A DNA stretch of 7,885 nt from Alphaproteobacteria bacterium (GTDB lineage Bacteria; Pseudomonadota; Alphaproteobacteria; Bin95), in NCBI GenBank assembly GCA_022822125.1, contig JAJECF010000168.1:1-7885 (forward strand), given 5' to 3'. The position numbers and the translations under genes are program-made. Under the pieces are notes generated by a model. It saw only the letters and a program-made list of their open reading frames with translations. It was not told the DNA's origin and did no database searches. Below, one piece after another: positions 1-5,760 of the stretch. Positions within the stretch are counted from its first letter, which is position 1, and every line of letters begins with the position of its first letter.

Positions 1-1
1 C

Positions 2-140
2 GCTCGCCTCAAAACCGACCGCAGACACGACCCGCGACCCAATCAGGCCAGCCGCAGCGCCCCAAACGCAACGCAAACCTAAAACCGCATCCAAAATCTC
101 AGCCGCTATTCCTCAGAACCTCAATTCTGCAAGTGCCTCA
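2..140 (+). repeat. Left copy of a 139-bp terminal inverted repeat (probable end of a mobile element or other long repeat)
   Basis: Bases 2-140 are the exact reverse complement of 7747-7885, with no mismatch over 139 bp. The match stops abruptly at 140/7747 and runs off both window ends, so the true repeat is longer. Read from its inner edge outward it begins GAGGCACTTGCAGAATTGAG. The GAG...TTGCA start resembles the outer ends of some IS5-type insertion sequences, but no transposase is visible, so the class is a guess. An IS has matching ends of only tens of bases. A 139-bp match therefore means two oppositely oriented copies flank this segment, or an assembler stopped at the same repeat on both sides. 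No coding frame is supported here. Confidence 0.9.
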
Positions 141-164
141 AGAAGATAAACCGGTTTGGAAACG

Positions 165-461
165 TCATTGCGTTGTCCCGACGAAACGGTCGCATGCTGC
201 CAGTCTCAAGAGGTCCTTGCGATAATGCTCTTCCCGCGTCAGCCAGAACTCCATACTGGAGCCCAGCACGGAGGAAAGCTGTCGCGCATCGTCTTCCGTC
301 AAGACCGATTTTCCTTCGATGAGCCGGTCGATTCGCTCAACGCTGCAGCAGAGTCGATGTGCCAACTCTTCCCGTGTCCGATCCAACTGTTCCAGCAGGT
401 CGAGGATCGTGTCCCCGGGCGGCGAGGCCCAATCCGGATCGAACGGCGCATTGCGATAAAT
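165..461 (-). CDS. HigA-like XRE/HTH antitoxin-family protein with a non-standard start
   Basis: Small DNA-binding protein of the HigA type (antitoxin and autorepressor of HigBA-like toxin-antitoxin systems). Counted from the ATT at 459-461 it has 98 residues, normal for the family. The N-terminal family signature FDPDWASPPGDTI is at about 7-19, the helix-turn-helix at about 29-50 (REELAHRLCCSVERIDRLIEG), and the conserved tail ALG..-EFWL..E..Y equivalent (SSVLGSSMEFWLTREEHY) at 63-80. No ATG, GTG or TTG lies upstream of the conserved N-terminus. The first standard start is TTG at 384-386, which would remove the family signature and give 73 aa. The frame is open up to the TAG stop (474-476) of the upstream 254-aa gene, which lies in the same frame. 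A purine-rich AGGGGA lies 8 nt before the ATT, so an infC-like ATT start is conceivable. Other possibilities are TTG initiation, or the broken C-terminal half of a fusion. Family assignment is firm; start and activity are not. Confidence 0.75.
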   Translation of the reverse strand: MYRNAPFDPDWASPPGDTILDLLEQLDRTREELAHRLCCSVERIDRLIEGKSVLTEDDARQLSSVLGSSMEFWLTREEHYRKDLLRLAACDRFVGTTQ

Positions 462-473
462 CGCGATCGTCCC

Positions 474-1238
474 CTACTTTCGGTCCGCGGACTCTTTCGC
501 GATTCCAAGTGAATCGACGAAGAACACCTTGTCCTTATCCTTCCACTGGCTGCACCATTGCCTTGCGCGTCGCTCCAACTCGTCATTGCAGTTGACCATG
601 AAGAATGTTCGAGGCGACATATACCGCCACCGAACCGCGCAGGTGCTGCTACCGAGCCTTTCCTCAAGCCGTCGTTGCCAGTGGCATACCTCCTCGGCAT
701 GGCCGCCTTTGCGTCGACTGTTGTGATGGTAGAGGATTACAGGCCTTTCTCCTTTTGACAACGCCGCTATTTCACATTCGGGAATGCCCTTTCCGTGCCT
801 TCTGCGGCCGGGCCGAAACGACTCCTGCTCAATGAGGCCGTTGTCAGGATCGGCAAAGATCAAATCGCAATCATTTAAGTCCCTTCTGGATTTACGAAAC
901 CACTTCTTCCTCCAAGCACCTTGTTCGTGCGGTTTGCATCCGCGGAAATCCAATTTCCTGCCCGAGAACACCGTGCCCGGGAGAAGATCGGCACTTTCGA
1001 TTGCCCGGACGCTGCGCTCTCCAGAATTTACGATCATGTAGATCTTGTCGAATGTGCCCCTGTCGAAATCTCGCCATTTCTTCTCGTCGCATAGATAATC
1101 CGTGTGTTTTCCGTCTTTCTTCCCTTCCTCATCGGGGAAAAGATACCAAGCGATGCCCAGCTTCAATCCGCAGGAGAGCGTGCGAAGCAGGCTATATTTG
1201 GCATAGTCGCCGATGTCCCCCACATATCTGTTCTGCAT
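474..1238 (-). CDS. Uncharacterised 254-aa conserved-looking protein, partner of the HigA-like gene
   Basis: I do not recognise a characterised family, although the layout resembles a recurrent group of hypothetical proteins starting NRYVGD.GD..KY.LLR. Visible landmarks are N3-RYVGDIGDYAKYSLLR at 3-18, an acidic DCDLIFADPDNGL at 123-135, YHHNSRRKGGH at 170-180, and a hydrophobic strand RTFFMV at 210-215. The 'FADPDNG' segment after a hydrophobic stretch is reminiscent of motif IV (D-P-P-Y) in SAM-dependent methyltransferases, but no clear glycine-rich SAM motif was found, so an enzymatic role is speculative. There is no signal peptide or membrane segment, so it is probably cytoplasmic. ATG 1236-1238 is supported by AGGGGA 8 nt upstream. 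It lies 33 bp after ftsY on the same strand and is immediately followed by the HigA-like frame. GC is visibly lower than in ftsY/mtaB/dapF, suggesting horizontal acquisition. The neighbour suggests, without proof, that this could be the effector of a toxin-antitoxin-like pair. Confidence 0.8.
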   Translation of the reverse strand: MQNRYVGDIGDYAKYSLLRTLSCGLKLGIAWYLFPDEEGKKDGKHTDYLCDEKKWRDFDRGTFDKIYMIVNSGERSVRAIESADLLPGTVFSGRKLDFRGCKPHEQGAWRKKWFRKSRRDLNDCDLIFADPDNGLIEQESFRPGRRRHGKGIPECEIAALSKGERPVILYHHNSRRKGGHAEEVCHWQRRLEERLGSSTCAVRWRYMSPRTFFMVNCNDELERRARQWCSQWKDKDKVFFVDSLGIAKESADRK

Positions 1239-1271
1239 TGTGGGTTTCCCCTGCTGTCCATGCTGTCCTGT

Positions 1272-2186
1272 TCACTCCAGCCCCATCAGGCTGCGGGCGA
1301 AGTCGCGGGGGGCGAAGGGGCGGAGGTCTTCCTCGCTTTCGCCGACGCCGACGGCGTGGACCGGCAGGCCGACGCTCTCCGCCAGCGCCACCACCACGCC
1401 GCCCCTTGCCGAGCCGTCGAGCTTGGTCACCACCAGCCCGGTCACCTCCGCCATGTCGCGAAAGGCGCGCACCTGTTGCAGCGCGTTCTGGCCCGTGGTC
1501 GCGTCCAGCGTCAGCACGGTGTCATGCGGCGCCCCCGGGTCCTGCTTGGCGATCACGCGGGTGATCTTGGAGAGCTCGTCCATCAGATTGGCCTTGTTGT
1601 GCAGCCGCCCGGCCGTGTCGATCAGCAAGATGTCGGTCCCGTCGCGGATCGCCTGTCCGTGGGCGTCGAAGACGAGGCCCGCCGCATCCGCGCCCGTCGG
1701 CCGGGCCACGACCGGCGCGCCCACCCGCTCGCCCCAGAGTTGCAGCTGCTCCACCGCCGCCGCGCGGAAGGTGTCGCCGGCCGCCAGCAGCACGGACCGG
1801 CCCTCGGCGCGGAAGGCGTGGGCGAGCTTGCCGATCGTGGTCGTCTTGCCGGTGCCGTTCACGCCCACGACCAGGATGACATGCGGCTTCAGCGCCGGGT
1901 CGGCGGTGAGCGGGCGGGCCACCGGTTCCAGCAGCCCGGCGATCTCGTCGGCCAGCGCGCCGCGCACCTCCTCGTCCGACACTTCCCTGCCGAAGCGCTC
2001 GCGCGCCAGGCCGGACGCCAGGCGAGCAGCTGTGGCCGGCCCGAGATCCGCCATGATGAGCAGGTCTTCCAGCTCCTCAAGCGCCTCGCCGTCCAGCCGC
2101 CGCCGGTTGAAGATGCCCGCAATGCCCTGGGCGAGGCGGTCGGAAGAGCGCGACAGCCCCCGTTTCAGCCGCTGAAGCCAGCTCAC
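1272..2186 (-). CDS. ftsY: Signal recognition particle receptor FtsY
   Basis: SRP receptor GTPase. It docks ribosome-SRP complexes carrying nascent membrane proteins at the inner membrane, by forming a reciprocal GTPase heterodimer with Ffh. The protein has 304 residues. An amphipathic basic N-terminus (MSWLQRLKRGL..) serves as membrane anchor and replaces the long acidic A domain of E. coli FtsY, as is common in alphaproteobacteria. The N domain spans about 20-95. The G domain shows P-loop GVNGTGKT at 108-115, DTFRAAA at 138-144, DTAGR at 190-194, TKLDG at 254-258 and the closing GVGE..EDLRPF at 280-291. The GTG start (2184-2186) overlaps the mtaB stop as GTGA and has GGAGG about 10 nt upstream, so translation is probably coupled. 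It is the last gene of the dapF-mtaB-ftsY run. The accessory island begins 33 bp downstream with no obvious terminator between, so read-through into it is possible. Confidence 0.97.
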   Translation of the reverse strand: MSWLQRLKRGLSRSSDRLAQGIAGIFNRRRLDGEALEELEDLLIMADLGPATAARLASGLARERFGREVSDEEVRGALADEIAGLLEPVARPLTADPALKPHVILVVGVNGTGKTTTIGKLAHAFRAEGRSVLLAAGDTFRAAAVEQLQLWGERVGAPVVARPTGADAAGLVFDAHGQAIRDGTDILLIDTAGRLHNKANLMDELSKITRVIAKQDPGAPHDTVLTLDATTGQNALQQVRAFRDMAEVTGLVVTKLDGSARGGVVVALAESVGLPVHAVGVGESEEDLRPFAPRDFARSLMGLE

Positions 2187-3421
2187 GCCGCCAGCACCTC
2201 CGCGACCAGCCGTTCCTTCTCCACCCGGCGCACCCGCGCGCGCCGGACCGAGCCGGGCAGGGCAAGCCCTTCAAGACGGGCGGGCGCGAACTGCTCCGTG
2301 CGCCCGACGCCTTCCTTCTCAACCGCAACGCGCTCGATCCGCCCGACCCGGCTTTCCAGGAAGCGCCCGGCTGCGGCCTCGCCCGCGGCCCTGAGCCGGC
2401 GGGCGCGGTCCCTGCAGAGCGCCGCCGGCACTTGCGGCATGCGAGCGGCCGGCGTGCCCCGGCGCGGCGAATAGGGAAAGACATGCAGCCAGGTCAGCGG
2501 GCAGGCCTCCACCAGGTCGAGGCTGCGGGCGAACATCGCCTCGGTCTCCGTCGGGAAGCCGGCGATCAGGTCGGCCCCGAAGGCGATCTCCGGGCGCAGC
2601 GCCCGGAGCCGTCCGCAAAGCGAGACGATATCGGCCGCCAGATGCCGGCGCTTCATGCGCTTCAGCACCATGTCGTCGCCCGCCTGGACGGAGAGGTGCA
2701 GATGCGGCATCAGCCGGGGCTCCTCCGCCAGCAGCCGGAAAAGTTCGTCGTCGATGGCGGCGGGATCGACGGAGGAAAGGCGCAGCCGCCGGAGTTCCGG
2801 GACCTGCGCCAGCAGGCGGCGGACCAGCTGCCCGAGCCGGGGCGCGCCCGGCAGGTCCGCGCCCCAGGAGGCGATATCCACGCCGGTCAGCACGATCTCG
2901 GCCGCGCCCGCCTCCAGCAGCCGGCGGGTCTGCGCCACGATCTCGCCGAGCGGCACGCTGCGGCTGGGGCCGCGCCCATAGGGGATGATGCAGAAGGTGC
3001 AGCGATGGTCGCAGCCTTGCTGCACCTGCACGAAAGCCCGCGCCCGCCCGCCGAACCCGTCCAGCAGATGCGCCGCCGTCTCGCGCACGCTCATGATGTC
3101 GTCCACCAGCGCCGCCGGCGCCTCCGGCGTCCAGGCCCGGGCGGTCAGCTTTTCGGCATTGCCGACGACCCGGTCCACTTCCTCCATGGCGAGCCAGCGT
3201 TCCGGCGCGATCTGCGCGGCGCAGCCGGTGACCACGATTTCGGCGTCGGGCCGGTCCCGCCGGGCCTTGCGGATCGCCTGCCGCGCCTGCCGTTCGGCCT
3301 CGGCCGTCACCGCGCAGGTGTTGAAGACCAGGGTGTTGGAAAGCCCGGCCGTCAGCCGGCGCATGGCCTCGGACTCCCAGGCGTTGAGGCGGCAGCCGAA
3401 GGTGACGATCTCGGCGGTCAC
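2183..3421 (-). CDS. mtaB: tRNA (N6-L-threonylcarbamoyladenosine(37)-C2)-methylthiotransferase MtaB
   Basis: Radical-SAM methylthiotransferase converting t6A37 to ms2t6A37 in tRNAs reading ANN codons. The protein has 412 residues from the GTG at 3419-3421. The N-terminal methylthiotransferase domain supplies three cluster cysteines: TFGCRLN.WES (Cys10), NTCAVT (Cys36) and TGCAAQ (Cys67). The radical-SAM motif GCDHRCTFC gives Cys137, Cys141 and Cys144. The later family motifs LSVQAGDDMVLKRMKR and GFPTET are present. A TRAM-like RNA-binding tail occupies roughly 350-412. TFGCRLN (rather than the MiaB/RimO pattern) and the t6A-type layout favour MtaB. The frame is open further upstream, but GTG 3421 is chosen because it overlaps the dapF stop as GTGA, has GGAGG 7 nt upstream, and places the conserved first strand at the N-terminus. 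It overlaps ftsY downstream in the same way. Confidence 0.93.
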   Translation of the reverse strand: MTAEIVTFGCRLNAWESEAMRRLTAGLSNTLVFNTCAVTAEAERQARQAIRKARRDRPDAEIVVTGCAAQIAPERWLAMEEVDRVVGNAEKLTARAWTPEAPAALVDDIMSVRETAAHLLDGFGGRARAFVQVQQGCDHRCTFCIIPYGRGPSRSVPLGEIVAQTRRLLEAGAAEIVLTGVDIASWGADLPGAPRLGQLVRRLLAQVPELRRLRLSSVDPAAIDDELFRLLAEEPRLMPHLHLSVQAGDDMVLKRMKRRHLAADIVSLCGRLRALRPEIAFGADLIAGFPTETEAMFARSLDLVEACPLTWLHVFPYSPRRGTPAARMPQVPAALCRDRARRLRAAGEAAAGRFLESRVGRIERVAVEKEGVGRTEQFAPARLEGLALPGSVRRARVRRVEKERLVAEVLAA

Positions 3422-4257
3422 CGGCCCGCCTCCGGCAGATGCGCTTCCAGCTCGCCCCGGAAGCTCACTTCGGCCGGCCCGGTCATCAACAGATGGCCGT
3501 CGCTCTCGCGCCATTCGATGGCGAGCGGGCCGCCGTCGAGCCGCACCTCCATGCGCCGCGCGCCAAGGCCCCGGCGGATGGCGGCGACCGCCGCCGCGCA
3601 GGCCCCGGTGCCGCAGGCGCGCGTGACGCCCACGCCGCGCTCCCAGACGCGTAGCCGCATCGCGTCCCGTCCCTCCATCGACGCCACGCCGACATTGGCG
3701 CGCTCGGGGAAGAGGGCGTCATGCTCGACGCGCGGCCCCCAGGCCTCCAGGTCCACCGCTTCGGCGTCCTCCACGAAGAAGGTGGCGTGCGGATTGCCGA
3801 TATTGGTTGCCGCCGGCGCCGCCAGCGGGCCGTGCGCCAGGTCCAGGCGGAGCGTGTCGGCCGGGCCGGCCAGCGGAATCTCGTCCCAGCCGAGCCGCGC
3901 CGGCCCCATATCGACCCGCACCGCCCCGCCCGGCGCACGCGCCGCCCGGAGCGTGCCGGCCACGGTCTCGACCGCCGCCTCGCCGCGCCCGCGTTCGTCG
4001 AAGATGAGCGCCGCCACGCAGCGCGTGCCGTTGCCGCAGGCCTCGACCTCGCCGCCATCCGCATTGCGGATTTCCATGAAGACATCGCCGCCGCGCCCGG
4101 GCGGGCGCAGCACCATGAACTGGTCGCAGCCGACGCCGGTGCGCCGGTCCGCCACGCGGCGATAGCCCTCCCGGGACCAGTCGAGCGCGCGCGCGCGCGC
4201 GTCCAGCACGACGAAATCGTTGCCGAGCCCGTGCATCTTGACGAACGGAATGCCCAT
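3418..4257 (-). CDS. dapF: Diaminopimelate epimerase DapF
   Basis: Cofactor-independent epimerase interconverting LL- and meso-diaminopimelate, the step before lysine and the source of meso-DAP for peptidoglycan; cytoplasmic. The protein has 279 residues, the usual length. The two active-site cysteines are in the mirrored halves: NADGGEVEACGNGTRC (Cys74) and RACGTGAC (Cys215). Other family marks are the N-terminal KMHGLGNDFVV with Asn13, GVGCDQ at 41-46, and GNPHATFFVED at 154-164. The open frame extends 37 codons upstream, but ATG 4255-4257 is chosen because MGIPFVKMHGLGNDF is the standard DapF N-terminus and the extension is low-complexity and arginine-rich. The ribosome-binding site is weak (AGG close to the ATG). 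It is first in the dapF-mtaB-ftsY block, with the divergent cupin behind it. A (GC)8 tract lies within its first 25 codons. Confidence 0.96.
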   Translation of the reverse strand: MGIPFVKMHGLGNDFVVLDARARALDWSREGYRRVADRRTGVGCDQFMVLRPPGRGGDVFMEIRNADGGEVEACGNGTRCVAALIFDERGRGEAAVETVAGTLRAARAPGGAVRVDMGPARLGWDEIPLAGPADTLRLDLAHGPLAAPAATNIGNPHATFFVEDAEAVDLEAWGPRVEHDALFPERANVGVASMEGRDAMRLRVWERGVGVTRACGTGACAAAVAAIRRGLGARRMEVRLDGGPLAIEWRESDGHLLMTGPAEVSFRGELEAHLPEAGR

Positions 4258-4432
4258 GGCCTGCCCGCGCTTTCCCGAGGCCGCCCGGCGGCGGCCTGTT
4301 CTATCTAGGTGCGAAGCGGCGGGCGCGCAATGGCGGAGCCCGCCTTGACGGGGCCGCAGCGGGTCCATAGGACTCGCCGGGACGAATGCGCCGCCCGGAT
4401 AGCCAGCGCGCGCAGCAATGGGAGAGGCACCG
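4258..4432. promoter_or_regulatory. Divergent intergenic region between dapF and the cupin gene (promoters expected)
   Basis: These 175 bp must contain the 5' signals for the leftward dapF-mtaB-ftsY transcript and the rightward cupin gene. Weak hexamers only are visible. On the plus strand there is TTGACG (4345-4350) with a poor downstream CATAGG (4366-4371). On the minus strand there is TTGCGC, 17 bp, then TAGATA around 4307-4312. A GC-rich inverted pair GGCCGC...GCGGCC lies near 4280-4297, in what would be the dapF leader. None of these is convincing alone. The region is too GC-rich to call a promoter with confidence. Confidence 0.3.
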
Positions 4433-4804
4433 ATGGCAGACTCCGACGCCCGACCCTATGTCATCGAACGCCGCGAGACGGTGGCCCGGACCGACACGCT
4501 GCGCGTCGGCATATTGACGCTCGCCGAAGGGCAGGAAGTGCCCTGGCACTATCACAGTGAAATCACCGACACCTTCTATTGCCTGGAAGGGACGCTCTCG
4601 GTGGAAACCCGCGCGCCCCGGGCGCAGCACCTGCTGGAGGTCGGCGAAAGCTGCGCCGTGCCGGAAATGACCGCGCACCGCGTGACGGGAAAGGACGGCG
4701 CGCGCGCCCGCTTCCTGATCGTGCAGGGCATCGGCGCGTACGATTTCTGCCCGGTCGGCCAGGGCGCGCCGCAGGAGGCCTCTACCCTCCGCCCCTCATC
4801 CTGA
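4433..4804 (+). CDS. Single-domain cupin protein
   Basis: Small metal-binding beta-barrel protein of 123 residues; substrate unknown. Cupin motif 1 is G33QEVPWHYHSEITDTFYCLEG53, with metal-ligand candidates His39 and His41. The usual glutamate position, six residues before the closing glycine, is occupied by Asp46 (Glu43 lies nearby). Motif 2 is G71ESCAVPEMTAH82, supplying Pro77 and the fourth ligand His82. The C-terminus GIGAYDFCPVG is typical of small stand-alone cupins. ATG 4433 is preferred over the in-frame ATG at 4418 because GGGAGAGG sits 5 nt before it. The stop TGA (4802-4804) falls inside the left arm of the intergenic hairpin repeat, so the last few residues (about STLRPSS) are partly repeat-encoded and the original C-terminus may have been replaced. 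There is no signal peptide. It is transcribed divergently from dapF. Confidence 0.88.
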   Translation: MADSDARPYVIERRETVARTDTLRVGILTLAEGQEVPWHYHSEITDTFYCLEGTLSVETRAPRAQHLLEVGESCAVPEMTAHRVTGKDGARARFLIVQGIGAYDFCPVGQGAPQEASTLRPSS

Positions 4805-4894
4805 GCAGCGCTCGCCTGCGGGCGCGTATCGAAGGATGGCCAGCGGGAGAAGCCGTCCCTCGATACGCGGCTGGCGCCGCTACTCGGGATGAGG
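4794..4894. repeat. Intergenic hairpin repeat, copy 1
   Basis: Large imperfect inverted repeat. The left arm begins CCTCATCCTGAG at 4794 and runs through CGCGTATCGAAGGA. The right arm runs from TCCCTCGATACGCG to CTCGGGATGAGG ending at 4894. The arms pair with scattered mismatches around a short non-pairing centre. The same arms recur at 5068-5209, so this is a dispersed palindromic family like those common between alphaproteobacterial genes. It covers the cupin stop codon and lies between convergent genes, so it may fold in RNA and act as a terminator or 3' stabiliser. Confidence 0.85.
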
Positions 4895-4972
4895 AGGGAC
4901 CGGTCCCCCGTCCGCTGATGCCGTCCCGACTGTAACCAAGACAACGAAACGATGACATACAAGGAGGGCAGG

Positions 4973-5089
4973 ATGGCCGTTCCTTTTGTCGCTCATCTCA
5001 AGCAGCAGCCGAAGGGCCACCGCCTGCTTTCCCTCACCCCGAGTAGCGCCCGCGCCAGCAGGCCCTACCCTCTTCCTCATCCTGAGTAG
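4973..5089 (+). CDS. Possible 38-aa small ORF, or the truncated start of a gene invaded by the repeat
   Basis: ATG 4973 is preceded by AAGGAGG with 5 nt spacing, the strongest ribosome-binding site in the window outside the core operon. The reading is MAVPFVAHLKQQPKGHRLL followed by low-complexity sequence encoded by repeat DNA, stopping at a TAG (5087-5089) supplied by repeat copy 2. The first 19 or so residues lie in non-repeat DNA. No family is recognised. It may be a short expressed peptide, the surviving 5' end of a gene truncated by repeat insertion, or chance. It is isolated between the convergent cupin and LysR-like genes. Confidence 0.3.
   Translation: MAVPFVAHLKQQPKGHRLLSLTPSSARASRPYPLPHPE
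5032..5048. repeat. Partial degenerate copy of the hairpin repeat arm
   Basis: CCTCACCCCGAGTAGCG matches the outer part of the repeat arm CCTCATCCTGAGTAGCG found at 5075-5091, with two substitutions. No paired right arm follows before copy 2. It looks like a decayed or half unit. Confidence 0.5.
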
Positions 5090-5209
5090 CGGCTGCGTCA
5101 GCAGTCGCGTATCGAAGGACGCACCGACACTCAGGGCGGGCTCCCTTCGACAGGCTCAGGACAAGCCCTTCGATACGCCGCTACGCGGCTACTCAGGATG
5201 AAGAGGGGG
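5068..5209. repeat. Intergenic hairpin repeat, copy 2, with an internal second unit
   Basis: The left arm is 5068-5121 (contains CCTCATCCTGAGTAGC and CGCGTATCGAAGGA) and the right arm is 5166-5209 (CCCTTCGATACG to GCTACTCAGGATGAAGAGG). The arms pair over most of their length. The centre carries a distinct short unit CCCTTCGACAGGCTCAGGAC at 5143-5162, itself a sequence seen in this class of alphaproteobacterial intergenic repeats, so the element appears composite. It lies 28 bp beyond the end of the LysR-like gene and could terminate its transcript as well as the cupin's. Confidence 0.85.
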
Positions 5210-5236
5210 TGACTCGGCCCATATCGTCATGGCCCG

Positions 5237-5698
5237 CTACCCCGCCTTGCGGATGCGCCCGGCGGGGACGCCGGCGCCCTGCAGGTCGGCGTTGAGCAGC
5301 AGGGCGTCGATGAGCCTGCGGTCGGCGTCGGTCAGGTTGTTGCGCGCCGTGTCCAGCGCAAGCTCCAGCAGGCCGTGCAGCAGGGTGAGGCGGGCGTCGC
5401 GCGGGTCCTGTTCGGCCGGCCGGTCGTCGAACAGCTCGTCATGCGCGCGCAGCGCCCGCACGGCCTTGGGGAAGAAGGCCAGCCCGTGCGCCGTCAACTG
5501 CGTGCGCCCCACCTGCCGGGCCTCTCTCGGCCAGGGGGCTTCGAGCAGGCGGTGGCCGACGGCGTCCTCCACGGCGGCGACATGGTGGGCGAGGCTGTTG
5601 CGGGAGAGGCCGAGGCGGTCTGCGGCCCTTGCGGCGCTGCGTTCCTGCGCCAGAGCGAGAAAGGATCGCAGATATTTCATGTTCATGTTACTGTGCAT
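5237..5698 (-). CDS. Short LysR-like HTH regulator lacking the effector-binding domain
   Basis: Putative DNA-binding regulator of 153 residues. Residues about 7-54 (MKYLRSFLALAQERSAARAADRLGLSRNSLAHHVAAVEDAVGHRLLE) match the LysR winged helix-turn-helix. This is followed by the linker-helix pattern RTQLTAHGLAFFPKAVRALRAHDEL at about 65-89. The remaining 60 or so residues are polar and helical and do not resemble the periplasmic-binding-like effector domain, which would add about 200 residues in a full LTTR. The protein could be a naturally minimal DNA-binding dimer or a truncated LTTR whose 3' end was replaced near the hairpin repeats. Three in-frame ATGs lie close together (5696-5698, 5684-5686, 5678-5680); none has a clear ribosome-binding site. 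The third matches the usual LysR start. It is divergent from the porin across 53 bp that hold a palindrome, so porin control is plausible but inferred. Confidence 0.72.
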   Translation of the reverse strand: MHSNMNMKYLRSFLALAQERSAARAADRLGLSRNSLAHHVAAVEDAVGHRLLEAPWPREARQVGRTQLTAHGLAFFPKAVRALRAHDELFDDRPAEQDPRDARLTLLHGLLELALDTARNNLTDADRRLIDALLLNADLQGAGVPAGRIRKAG

Positions 5699-5735
5699 TT
5701 CGGCACGCTGGGGGCGTGTAACCGGCCAAAAAAGC

Positions 5736-5760
5736 TCGCATAAAGTGCATTATGAGAAAT
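5736..5760 (+). repeat. 25-bp inverted repeat flanking the porin, left copy
   Basis: This stretch (starts TCGCATAAAGTGCATT, ends GAGAAAT) recurs perfectly in reverse complement at 7499-7523, beyond the porin 3' end. It includes the left arm and loop of the start-codon palindrome and the first three codons of the porin. Confidence 0.9.

Noticed and set aside
141..164. Terminator after the HigA-like gene
   Set aside because: Only a short AAACCGGTTT dyad is present, with no stable GC stem or T run.
156..512. 118-aa plus-strand open frame
   Set aside because: Opposite the HigA-like domain, whose family signature is clear on the minus strand. No ribosome-binding site or recognisable motif.
299..700. 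133-aa minus-strand open frame overlapping both island genes
   Set aside because: Arg/Ser-rich reading in another frame of the 254-aa gene and HigA-like gene. Considered as a frameshift bridge between them but shows no conserved pattern.
1104..2474. 456-aa plus-strand open frame
   Set aside because: Antisense to ftsY and mtaB. The composition is low-complexity Arg/Ala/Gly/His, with no family pattern; long antisense frames are expected at this GC.
3422..3514. N-terminal extension of mtaB to 3514
   Set aside because: Low-complexity residues overlapping dapF. The GTG at 3421 has a good ribosome-binding site and the GTGA overlap.
2432..4165. 577-aa plus-strand open frame
   Set aside because: Antisense shadow of mtaB and dapF, both of which carry all catalytic motifs on the minus strand.
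4794..5209. CRISPR array
   Set aside because: Repeats are few, palindromic, unequal in length, and not separated by uniform spacers.
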